NCBI GenBank assembly: GCA_036337945.1
Contig: JAYZDF010000052.1
Location: forward strand, 1 to 27,664
Source of the DNA: JAYZDF01 sp036337945
GTDB lineage: Bacteria > Myxococcota > Kuafuiibacteriia > Kuafuiibacteriales > Kuafuiibacteriaceae
Direction: 5' to 3'
Length of the DNA: 27,664 bases
The notes under the pieces were generated by a model. It worked only from the letters and a program-made list of their open reading frames with translations. It ran no database searches and had not been told where the DNA came from. A program made the position numbers and the translations under genes. This document shows positions 14,228-21,483 of this stretch, in pieces (position 1 is the stretch's first letter; the number at the start of each line of letters is the position of its first letter).

Positions 14228-15199
14228 CTAGGGCTGGTTAATGTAGCGTGAGAAATTGCCGCTTCCGTCAAGAATGATTCGCGTGTCCCCGTCGAAGCTC
14301 ATTCGGTAAGTATCCAGAGTTTTCAGAAACTCGTAGAAGCCCGGGTCTTTTTTATAGGCATCAGCGTAGATCCGCGTTGCCTCCGCATCAGCCTGACCTC
14401 GAATCTCTTGACCCTTTCTATAGGCTTCGGATTCAATTTGCTTCAATTCGCGCTCCATCTTACCCCGGATCCGCGCCGCTTCACCTTGGCCTTCGGAGCG
14501 GTATTGTGCGGCAATTCTTTTCCTTTCTGAAATCATTCTTTCGAACACTTTTACCTGCACAGATTTCACATAATTGATGCGCTTGATTCTCACGTCGACG
14601 AGTTCGATACCCATGTCCTGGCAAGCTTCCTTCGCGATGTCTAAGATGCGATCTTGAATCCTGCTTCGGCCCACTAGGACCGTTGACTCTTCAGCCTGGT
14701 CGCTTTTGCTACCATCGCTATTGGTCATTTCGATCACTTCACCTTCTTCTTGCTTTCCTTGGGCGAGACCAATGGACTGACTCGAAGTTCGCACCACTTC
14801 GATTAGCGGTTGTGAAGCAATTACGGTTCTCGTTGCGCCATCGATAATGTCGTCAAGCCGAGTTTGAGCGCCTGATTCGTTCCTAACTTTTTGGAAGAAC
14901 AAGAGAGCATCCGCAATTCTCCATCGTGCAAACGTATCTACCCAAATATATTTTTTGTCTGACGTCACCATCTGATTCGCATCGCCATCCCAAGCCAAAT
15001 ATCGTTTATCGAACCGATGGACTTCGTCGACAAACGGTAGTTTGAATTTCAGCCCAGGATCAACATTCGCCTTTCCGACCGGAGCGCCGAACCGAGTGAC
15101 AACAACCTGCGACACCTCAGAAACAGTATATAAGGCTGAACCCGCAAGGAAGAACAAAACAAAAGTGACCGCGAGAGCGATTCCTTGACCAGCTTTCAT
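14228..15199 (-). CDS. hflC: HflC, SPFH-domain regulator of the FtsH protease
   Basis: A 323-aa inner-membrane protein. An N-terminal transmembrane helix (about 5-25) anchors an SPFH/band-7 domain (SQVVVTRFGAPVGK, PGLKFKLPFVDEVHRFDKR, RWRIADALLFF), then a helical stretch DVRIKRINYVKSVQVKVFERMISERKRIAAQYRSEG and an Ala/Glu-rich coiled coil. The tail (YRMSFDGDTRIILDGSGNFSRYI) is typical of HflC. An acidic, Ser-rich insert (about 150-172) falls where HflC proteins vary in length. With HflK it forms the large complex that surrounds FtsH and modulates membrane protein degradation. The gene overlaps hflK by ATGA, and its ribosome binding site GGAGG lies inside the last codons of hflK, so the two are translationally coupled. 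Confidence 0.95.
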   Translation of the reverse strand: MKAGQGIALAVTFVLFFLAGSALYTVSEVSQVVVTRFGAPVGKANVDPGLKFKLPFVDEVHRFDKRYLAWDGDANQMVTSDKKYIWVDTFARWRIADALLFFQKVRNESGAQTRLDDIIDGATRTVIASQPLIEVVRTSSQSIGLAQGKQEEGEVIEMTNSDGSKSDQAEESTVLVGRSRIQDRILDIAKEACQDMGIELVDVRIKRINYVKSVQVKVFERMISERKRIAAQYRSEGQGEAARIRGKMERELKQIESEAYRKGQEIRGQADAEATRIYADAYKKDPGFYEFLKTLDTYRMSFDGDTRIILDGSGNFSRYINQP

Positions 15200-16227
15200 C
15201 GTTTACCTCCAATATCTAGATGCTGCAGTACGCCCCCGCCTTTCGCAGGAAGCACCCATTTTTCTTTCACTTTCGGAAGAACATCTTGAAGCATTTCAAG
15301 GTGAAGTCGAGTCCGCGTGACGTTCTTCGACTTGGCGTATGCTGCCTGAACCTTGATGAAGCTCGCGACGTCACCCTTCGAACGGTTTACACGTTCCGCT
15401 CGATAACCTTCGGCTTGCGAGACTGCCTGTTCCGCGAAACCGCGGGCTTGCGGAATCGCTTGATTGTATTCTGCCATCGCGTCGTTTATCGCTCGTTCTT
15501 TTTCTTGCTGCGCCTGGTTTACTTCGTTGAAGCTATCTCGCACTGCCTGCGGTGGATTGACGTCCTGGGTGATCAATTGATCGATTGTGATCCCTAGCCC
15601 GAAGCGCTCGACAGCCTTTGTCATTTCTTTTTTGGCTTGGTTCGCAAGCGTTTCGCGCCCCTGCGTGAGCAGGTAATTCACGCTAGTGTCACCGACCATT
15701 TGACGCATAACACTTTCGGCAATGTCGCGAATGATTTCATCAATATTTCGCGCCCGGAAAAGATACGCTTTCGGATCATTGATGTGGTACTGAACGACCC
15801 ACTCTACATCAGCGACATTCAAATCCCCAGTTAGCATTTCACTTTCAGCTAAGCTTTCTGCTCCTCGACTGTATGTCGTCCGTTGCCCTGCTTTTGCGGT
15901 TCGAAAACCAAATTCCATTTTCATCTGACGACGAGTTGGTACTTTGATGACCTGGTCAATCCCAAATGGAAGCTTGATGTGTGGGCCCGGCTGAGTCGTT
16001 TTGAAATAGCGACCGAAACGGAGAACAACCGCCTCTTCTTCTGGGTCAACCTGGTAATAGCTGCCTAAGGCTGCAAACCCCAAGACCAAGATCACAATAA
16101 CCGGTGCAACAAACTTACTCAGGTCAGGAAGTTCGGGCGGAGTATTATTTCCACCACCACCGTTATTTTTTTGTTTTATTTCTTCGAATATTTTGAAGGG
16201 AAATTCTGGCTCGTTTTGGTTGCTCAC
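15196..16227 (-). CDS. hflK: HflK, SPFH-domain regulator of the FtsH protease
   Basis: A 343-aa inner-membrane protein. A short cytosolic N-terminus with a GGGG/Asn run (about 23-28) precedes a transmembrane helix (about 37-57) and an SPFH domain (DPEEEAVVLRFGRYFKTTQPGPHIKLPFGID, DVEWVVQYHINDP, ESVMRQMVG). A coiled-coil part (NEVNQAQQEKERAINDAMAEYN) leads to a C-terminus with the HLEMLQDVLP motif of HflK. The reading frame extends to a TTG at 16272, but GTG at 16227 is chosen because AGGAG (16233-16237) is 5 nt upstream and the protein then starts like known HflK. It is the first gene of the hflK-hflC pair; the 281-nt gap before it suggests its own promoter rather than read-through from tyrS. 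Confidence 0.95.
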   Translation of the reverse strand: MSNQNEPEFPFKIFEEIKQKNNGGGGNNTPPELPDLSKFVAPVIVILVLGFAALGSYYQVDPEEEAVVLRFGRYFKTTQPGPHIKLPFGIDQVIKVPTRRQMKMEFGFRTAKAGQRTTYSRGAESLAESEMLTGDLNVADVEWVVQYHINDPKAYLFRARNIDEIIRDIAESVMRQMVGDTSVNYLLTQGRETLANQAKKEMTKAVERFGLGITIDQLITQDVNPPQAVRDSFNEVNQAQQEKERAINDAMAEYNQAIPQARGFAEQAVSQAEGYRAERVNRSKGDVASFIKVQAAYAKSKNVTRTRLHLEMLQDVLPKVKEKWVLPAKGGGVLQHLDIGGKR

Positions 16228-16508
16228 AAATGCTCCTGACCTCCACAAATGTCGACAATACTTTTGAGTCAAGTGTTACCGCCGCAACTCCGTGCTCTGT
16301 TGGGCGTCTCTACCTTCACAACACTGCACGCTGATGTGTCGGCTCGCACGGAGCCTCAACGTAAAACGGCCGTTAAGTATTTGAAATCACAGCGTGTACT
16401 GCGACTATAGTGGTTGTAAACTATGGTCCTCCGGGCACAGTACGACGATGTTTATCAACCAAACCATTGTGAGTGAGATTGGAGTGGTACCTCTGCGCCT
16501 CTTAGCTG

Positions 16509-17675
16509 CTACTGTACAAGAATCTTGATTGAGGATTTTTTTCCAACTTGGAGAAGGTACTCTCCAGGCTCGATTTCTCGGTTTGGATCGGAGATTCGCT
16601 CCCCGTTGAGAGATACGCCTCCCTGGGAGATTTTTCTCCGAGCTTCCCCGTTACTCTTCGCGAAACCTGCACCTACGACCAGACTTCTGAGAGGACCGAC
16701 ATTCACGCTGATTATCTCCATATTCCGCGCAGGGCGACCGGCATTCCACCACTCGAGGGTGTCATTCGCCGCAGCAGAATTATGAAACCGCGTAACAATC
16801 TTACGTGCTAGTTCTTTTTTTGCGCCGAGTGGGTCATCGCTTGGGGCATCCTGACCAAGTAATTGGGGGTACCACAACAACATCGTCTCATCGCTGATAC
16901 TCATGACTTTACCGAACATGTCGTCCGGAGCGTCGGTAATTCCGATATGGTTGCCTTTTGATTTTGACATCTTCTCAATACCATCAAGGCCAACCAAAAG
17001 TGGGACGGTCATGCAGTTTTGCGGGCGAATCCCATACGCCTCCATCAGGTGCCTCCCGATATTTAAATTAAAAATTTGGTCATGACCTCCTAGTTCCACA
17101 TGATTTTCAAGTACAACCGAGTCATAGCCCTGCATCAGCGGATAGAAGAACTCATGAAGCGCTATCTGTTTACCTTCCTCGAACCGGTTCTTGAAGTCTC
17201 TTCGTTCCAGCATACGACCCAAATTATATTTGGATGCGAGTTTCATAATGTCCCCAAAGCTAAGCTTGGAGAGCCAGCTCGAATTAGGAACAAAGTTCGT
17301 TTTTTCTGCGTCCAGCACTTTTACCGCCTGGTCGCGATACGTCTTCGCGTTCTTCTCTATTTCTTCTGAGCTCAACGGTGGTCTCAACGTATTCCGACCC
17401 GTCGGATCACCAATCAATGCGGTATAATCTCCCACAATAAAAATGACGTCATGCCCAAACTGTTGGAACTGTCTCATTTTTTCCATGAGCACAGTGTGTC
17501 CGAGATGGATATCTGGAGCCGTTGGATCGAAGCCTGCCTTTATTTTGAGAGGTTCTTGTTCTTTGTAACTGCGACGTATCTCCGATTCGAAAGATTCACG
17601 TACATTCAAATCAACTGTGCCGCGTAAAAGAACCGGCAGTTGTTCTTCTGGAGAAGCAATAAGAGTGTTTGTCAT
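16509..17675 (-). CDS. tyrS: Tyrosyl-tRNA synthetase
   Basis: A 388-aa class I synthetase that charges tRNA-Tyr. It shows the HIGH-type motif HLGH (57-60, within KAGFDPTAPDIHLGHTVL), the KMSKS motif (235-239) and a C-terminal S4 RNA-binding domain (about 325-388: GFAKSNGEARRKISQGGVSLNGERI). The KAGFDPTAPDIHLGH form and total length place it in the TyrS2/TyrZ-like bacterial group. One oddity is the tyrosine-binding loop, which reads ELGGHDQ (194-200) where Thr or Ser is more usual at the His. No Shine-Dalgarno is seen; an extended -10 ends 8 nt before the ATG. Confidence 0.96.
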   Translation of the reverse strand: MTNTLIASPEEQLPVLLRGTVDLNVRESFESEIRRSYKEQEPLKIKAGFDPTAPDIHLGHTVLMEKMRQFQQFGHDVIFIVGDYTALIGDPTGRNTLRPPLSSEEIEKNAKTYRDQAVKVLDAEKTNFVPNSSWLSKLSFGDIMKLASKYNLGRMLERRDFKNRFEEGKQIALHEFFYPLMQGYDSVVLENHVELGGHDQIFNLNIGRHLMEAYGIRPQNCMTVPLLVGLDGIEKMSKSKGNHIGITDAPDDMFGKVMSISDETMLLWYPQLLGQDAPSDDPLGAKKELARKIVTRFHNSAAANDTLEWWNAGRPARNMEIISVNVGPLRSLVVGAGFAKSNGEARRKISQGGVSLNGERISDPNREIEPGEYLLQVGKKSSIKILVQ

Positions 17676-17683
17676 TGCGGCGG

Positions 17684-17692
17684 ACTATAACA
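17684..17692 (-). promoter_or_regulatory. Extended -10 promoter giving a leaderless tyrS start
   Basis: The minus strand reads TGTTATAGT, an extended -10 (TGn plus TATAGT), ending exactly 8 nt before the tyrS ATG, the same distance as at 9189-9194. No good -35 box or ribosome binding site is present. Confidence 0.5.
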
Positions 17693-17749
17693 GGTCAGTG
17701 TCAGGTGTGCGAGAGAACAATCCGCGGGATAGCATCATTATTTTTGAGC

Positions 17750-18607
17750 TTACCACAGTAAATTCACACCAAGTTCTACCTGATTCTCAGTTCTGCGATT
17801 TCGGCTCATACCTCGGTCAGCTCGAAAGAAGATATCTATGTATTTTACTAGGTCGAGTCGACCTTGAACTCCGCCTCTCATGACCGGAACTGGGTCTGTA
17901 AATTCGCCTATTTCCTTGATGACATCGAGGTAAACAGAAAGAGCCAATTGTTGCCTGAATAAATTACGACCAATACTCATCCTGTACAGCAATTCTTGCG
18001 CCTCGTGCGGGTCTACAAATAATAATCTTGTATGTGCTTCTGGGGTGCTTCCCGTGATGGGAGACAAAACAGAGTCGAGGGATTGCCGCATTCCCACGTG
18101 CAGCTGAGTAATGTAATCACGCATTGTCGCTTGAAGCCTTGCATATGGGAAAAACTCAAAATGAGAATCAGCAATGCCGGATTCACTATCTCCGAGCGGA
18201 AGCTCAACTTGAAGACCAAAGGTTAGACGGACCCCACGATCAAGCCAGGAAGACCATTGTCCATAAACAACAGGGTTCGATAAGCCAGTAATCGTCTCGT
18301 CGTTCCAGTACAACGTAGTTACCGGAACCTGAAATCCAATCATGTATGGTTGCCAGGTGCGATAAGAAAAATTAACCCGAGACTGCACATATGACCCTTC
18401 GGTTCCGTACAGAGCGAAATCGACATATTTGCTTGATACGAGTACGTCGAAGTCGGCCGTCGTTTTCATGACGGTCCTGTAAGCGGGACAACTGTCGATC
18501 CCGCAGGCCGCTATCCCTGCTTTGGGGATTAGCGCCGAATGCGCAGCAAACACCATAATGCTGAGAACAGCACGTTGGAATAACCATTGTAGACGTCTTA
18601 ACGTCAT
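17750..18607 (-). CDS. Putative outer-membrane beta-barrel protein
   Basis: A 285-aa protein. The N-terminus (MTLRRLQWLFQRAVLSIMVF...) looks like a signal peptide; IAAC at 32-35 would fit a lipobox but sits far from the hydrophobic core. The mature part is made of alternating strands (VQSRVNFSYRTWQPYMIGFQVPV, VRLTFGLQVELPLGD, QVELGVNLLW) and ends in Trp, as expected for a BAM substrate. No specific family was recognised; transporter or porin-like proteins have this form. The frame is open back to 18874, which would run into the divergent Ntn-hydrolase gene, so the ATG at 18607 before the signal peptide is preferred. No ribosome binding site is evident, and the start is uncertain (an ATG at 18673 is an alternative). 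Confidence 0.75.
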   Translation of the reverse strand: MTLRRLQWLFQRAVLSIMVFAAHSALIPKAGIAACGIDSCPAYRTVMKTTADFDVLVSSKYVDFALYGTEGSYVQSRVNFSYRTWQPYMIGFQVPVTTLYWNDETITGLSNPVVYGQWSSWLDRGVRLTFGLQVELPLGDSESGIADSHFEFFPYARLQATMRDYITQLHVGMRQSLDSVLSPITGSTPEAHTRLLFVDPHEAQELLYRMSIGRNLFRQQLALSVYLDVIKEIGEFTDPVPVMRGGVQGRLDLVKYIDIFFRADRGMSRNRRTENQVELGVNLLW

Positions 18608-18733
18608 GAGGGGGCCTATAGACGCTCGCTTGGAATAAACCAACAAAATAAGAGCTACCTGAGACGTGCTCATCAGACAGTATCCATCAAAGCCTCGCTT
18701 TTGATCGAGTGACGTCTGAAATCTTACCGAGAA

Positions 18734-18739
18734 TATGAT
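18734..18739 (+). promoter_or_regulatory. Possible -10 box of the Ntn-hydrolase gene
   Basis: TATGAT matches TATAAT at five of six positions and lies 13 nt before the chosen start codon, which would place transcription initiation near the GGAGG. No strong -35 box was found. If correct, it rules out the upstream in-frame ATG at 18735. Confidence 0.35.
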
Positions 18740-18752
18740 ATTTTTGGAGGGT

Positions 18753-20003
18753 ATGACGTCAGAGATAACGATTATGAATCGTAAAGGAATCGCACTCGCG
18801 GCCGACAGTACGGGCACTCTAATAAGGCGGAGTGGTAACGTAGAGTCTTCAAAAAGCTTTGATACTCTGCACAAATTATTCGTTCTTCCTGGAACTCAAA
18901 GTATCTCAGTCATGTTTTACGGCAATGCTGACTTCATGGACGTTCCTTGGGAAACAATTATAAAGATGTACCGCTCTGAACGCTCATTTCCAACCGTCCG
19001 AGGCTACGCTGAATCGTTTTTAGATTACTTGGGAAAATTTCAAATATCCCAAGAACAATATGACACATATATCGCAAAAACTGCGCATCGACTAGGGTCT
19101 CGTATCGCAGCGAAAACAGACAAAGAAATCGAAGCCTGGATCTCACAAAACGGCAGCGTGACCAAGAACAAGGCGAGTTCATTGTTGAACAAGCAATTCG
19201 ACGCTTCGTACAAGATCATCCAAGAGTTGTCTCGAAAAAGCACACTTACCTCAAAAAAACGACGTAGTCTTGTAAACAAGTACTCAACACTAGCAATTCA
19301 AACCGTGGAGAAAGCCCTGGCGGGTCGAACGTTATCAGCAGCCAACCAGAAAAAGATTACCGCCTGGGTTGTGAACGCGTGCAGCATTAATCCTGACACA
19401 TTTACAGGAATTGTTTTCGCAGGCTTTGGTGAAGATGAATATTATCCGAGTTATCTGGAATTTGATATAAAGGGCTGCCTGGATGGAGTTGTGGCTTTCA
19501 GAGAAAAAGGCTCCGGAGCCGTCAGCAGTAAAAACGACGTTATTGTTCGTCCATTCGCAGAGGCTGATGATGTTGTAACATTTATGCGCGGCATAAATCC
19601 TAACGCCCAAAACTTCTTATCAAGAGCGCTTGAGCAGTTGCTTCAAAGTTCGCTTCCTTCCGCATACCAAGCGGCGTTGACCGAAGAGTTAGAACTATCT
19701 GCCCAGCAGCAGGAGAAGCTTTTGAAAATTGGTCAGTCCATAGGCAAAGGAGCGTTTTCAAAGTTTGACTCATCTTTTCTCGAATTTCAAAACAACAGTT
19801 TCACCATGCCGTTATTCACGATGGCTCGACACCTGACACCCGACCTACTTGGACGAATGGCTGAGACGCTAATTAATCTCGTTTCGTTTCGCCAAGAGAT
19901 GTCATTCTCATCTGAAACTGTCGGTGGACCCATTGACGTAGCCGTGATCACCAAAGCCGAGGGCTTTACCTGGATAAAACACAAAAAAGGAGAGGAAAAA
20001 TAA
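18753..20003 (+). CDS. Proteasome-type Ntn-hydrolase of a large, uncharacterised form
   Basis: A 416-aa protein. Starting at ATG 18753, the second residue is Thr, and after removal of Met the sequence aligns without gaps to proteasome beta subunits: Thr1, then LAADS with Asp17, and Lys33 (in ESSK). Further agreement is MFYGNAD after the Lys33 region, FAGFGEDEYYPSYLEFDIKG (about 222-241, like AGWDxxGPxLYxxDxxG), and a late strand GGPIDVAVI (391-399). A helical insert of about 130 residues (85-215) and a helical region (270-380) make it about twice the length of HslV or a beta subunit. It is probably a self-compartmentalising or stand-alone N-terminal Thr hydrolase in the cytosol; substrate and ATPase partner are unknown, and none is in the window. 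An in-frame ATG at 18735 lies inside a likely -10 box (TATGAT, 18734-18739), and GGAGG (18746-18750) precedes the chosen start closely. Confidence 0.88.
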   Translation: MTSEITIMNRKGIALAADSTGTLIRRSGNVESSKSFDTLHKLFVLPGTQSISVMFYGNADFMDVPWETIIKMYRSERSFPTVRGYAESFLDYLGKFQISQEQYDTYIAKTAHRLGSRIAAKTDKEIEAWISQNGSVTKNKASSLLNKQFDASYKIIQELSRKSTLTSKKRRSLVNKYSTLAIQTVEKALAGRTLSAANQKKITAWVVNACSINPDTFTGIVFAGFGEDEYYPSYLEFDIKGCLDGVVAFREKGSGAVSSKNDVIVRPFAEADDVVTFMRGINPNAQNFLSRALEQLLQSSLPSAYQAALTEELELSAQQQEKLLKIGQSIGKGAFSKFDSSFLEFQNNSFTMPLFTMARHLTPDLLGRMAETLINLVSFRQEMSFSSETVGGPIDVAVITKAEGFTWIKHKKGEEK

Positions 20004-20170
20004 TGAAGACTTCTAAATTCAATTCTCTCGCCGAGTATCGAGCGAGCCTAAATGTAACAAAAGCGAAGAAAAAACCGGCGAAAAATCTCAACACGGCCGA
20101 GCTGCTAGGAATTACTGCGGCAGCGCAAGCCGTTAACTTTGCATTGAAGAATCAGAAACGTAGACTTTAG
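20003..20170 (+). CDS. Small basic protein coupled to the Ntn-hydrolase gene
   Basis: A 55-aa protein (MKTSKFNSLAEYRASL... to ...NQKRRL). Its ATG overlaps the TAA of the Ntn-hydrolase gene as TAATG, and GAGG (19992-19995) lies 7 nt upstream, so translation is very likely coupled. It has 12 Lys/Arg against 2 Glu, an LAEYRASL helix, a KAKKKPAK basic stretch, a likely amphipathic helix (TAELLGITAAAQAVNFALKNQ) and no signal peptide or Cys. No family was recognised. It could be a regulator, substrate, adaptor or nucleic-acid-binding partner of the Ntn-hydrolase; this is inference from the gene arrangement. A short A/T-rich hairpin (GGAAA/TTTCC, 20171-20186) directly after the stop may act as a weak terminator toward the convergent gene. 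Confidence 0.8.
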   Translation: MKTSKFNSLAEYRASLNVTKAKKKPAKNLNTAELLGITAAAQAVNFALKNQKRRL

Positions 20171-20205
20171 GGAAAAACTCATTTCCTTCCAATCGACGGA
20201 CGGAA

Positions 20206-21390
20206 CTAAAGAATACTTCCCCAACCGATTACTCCCAAAACGGACCATGCGCCTTGCTCAGGATGATGCGCTCTGAGCGCGGGAGAGTAGCCGCCACGTA
20301 TATCGAATTGCCATGGACCAAAACGGTAATCTACGAAGCCTCCAAACCCCCACAGGGAAGTAAATTGCGAAGCCCCAATGCGTTCAAAATCCTGCACCAC
20401 AATTCCAGAAACCAAAGGGCCTACTTCAACGTCTGCGACAGGAAGTTTAAAGTGAAATGATGCCATCGTTGATGCATGCTTATCCGCGTGGGTGTATGCC
20501 CATGGCATTCCGGGCAAATTGACCGTGAATGGCGTGAGTCCGCCCACTGTTCTTCTCGATAAGTCATCGACCCCAGCTGCCCAACCGGCTTCTTCTTTAA
20601 TTTGAAGACGAACTCCATCGGCTATTTTCCATCCGCCCAAAAACCACTGTGTAATACTCCACTGAAAGTGCTCCGGTTGATTTCGAGAATCAACGGGCGT
20701 AAAAATCAGCGCGTCGCGAGCACCCCATGGCCTTGTATCGAATTGCCAGTTGGCACCGAACGTTGTTCCGACTGCAAAACCCTGGAGTCGAGGATAGTTT
20801 CGCTGACGTTGTGACCATGCAACATCATTGTCTAAATTCCACCATGTAAGATTTAGACGTGATTCATAGACAAAGCTGTCTTCAGGAAGTTCCAAGCTGG
20901 GACTTGTTCGCCCAGGGACTCGAATAGACAGCCACTTTCTTAGTCCATGTTCATGCCTCACATAGAAACGGGAAAAAGGATTCCAGTTCACCCAAACATT
21001 CGCCAGCCCGTTACTTGCGGCGATCGTTCTTGACGCGTCATATTCACCGTTTTGAAAGTAGTCGAATAGCACATTAGTCCCGAGTGCTTCGGCCCGGATT
21101 TGTCCTCCTAAGCTCATTCGTGATGCCAGGTAAACTTGATCGAGCTCCAGATTTATTGTTTCAGTATTAAACTCGAACGTGAGCTTCGCTTGATTATTCC
21201 CAAGACGTCTATCCCACCGAGCCATAACGGCTACGTGACCGGGTGCTGTTGTCTCACCCCAGGCTTCAGACAAAAAATACATTGAGAGACGACTTTCTCG
21301 TGCATGACTCACCTGAGAAATAGCCAATACGCAAAAGAACCAGCTCACCGCAAGTAACAAGCGTATCGCCCGAGAAGAAGACACCCACAC
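20206..21390 (-). CDS. Putative outer-membrane beta-barrel protein
   Basis: A 394-aa protein. A signal peptide (AIRLLLAVSWFFCVLAISQVSHA, cleavage near residue 30) is followed by many alternating strands rich in Trp, Phe and Tyr (for example AKLTFEFNTETINLELDQVYLASRM, SRLNLTWWNLDNDVAWSQRQ, WQFDIRGGYSP). The C-terminus GVIGWGSIL is a less typical last strand, ending in Leu. The protein has no recognised family; an outer-membrane pore or surface barrel is likely. GTG at 21390 is used; a TGATAAGAT extended -10 lies 7 nt before it and no Shine-Dalgarno is visible. The signal peptide would also fit a GTG two codons later. It converges with the Ntn-hydrolase locus and lies 93 nt downstream of recQ on the same strand. 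Confidence 0.8.
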   Translation of the reverse strand: MWVSSSRAIRLLLAVSWFFCVLAISQVSHARESRLSMYFLSEAWGETTAPGHVAVMARWDRRLGNNQAKLTFEFNTETINLELDQVYLASRMSLGGQIRAEALGTNVLFDYFQNGEYDASRTIAASNGLANVWVNWNPFSRFYVRHEHGLRKWLSIRVPGRTSPSLELPEDSFVYESRLNLTWWNLDNDVAWSQRQRNYPRLQGFAVGTTFGANWQFDTRPWGARDALIFTPVDSRNQPEHFQWSITQWFLGGWKIADGVRLQIKEEAGWAAGVDDLSRRTVGGLTPFTVNLPGMPWAYTHADKHASTMASFHFKLPVADVEVGPLVSGIVVQDFERIGASQFTSLWGFGGFVDYRFGPWQFDIRGGYSPALRAHHPEQGAWSVLGVIGWGSIL

Positions 21391-21483
21391 GACGGGGATC
21401 TTATCACAAAGAGAAGCGAGATGGCTGAATCCTTCTCCGTCTGAAACTTGTTGCAGGCAAAATCAACCTCTGTACTTTGCTGA

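Noticed and set aside
16365..16374. AACGGCCGTT perfect palindrome downstream of tyrS
   Set aside because: At 10 bp it is common by chance, has no T-run fitting a terminator, and no second copy was noticed.
18735..18752. Earlier in-frame ATG for the Ntn-hydrolase
   Set aside because: It would put six residues before the Met-Thr pair, hiding the catalytic Thr1, and the ATG lies inside a likely -10 box.
18608..18874. Upstream extension of the 17750-18607 outer-membrane protein
   Set aside because: It would overlap the start of the divergent Ntn-hydrolase gene and place the signal peptide internally.
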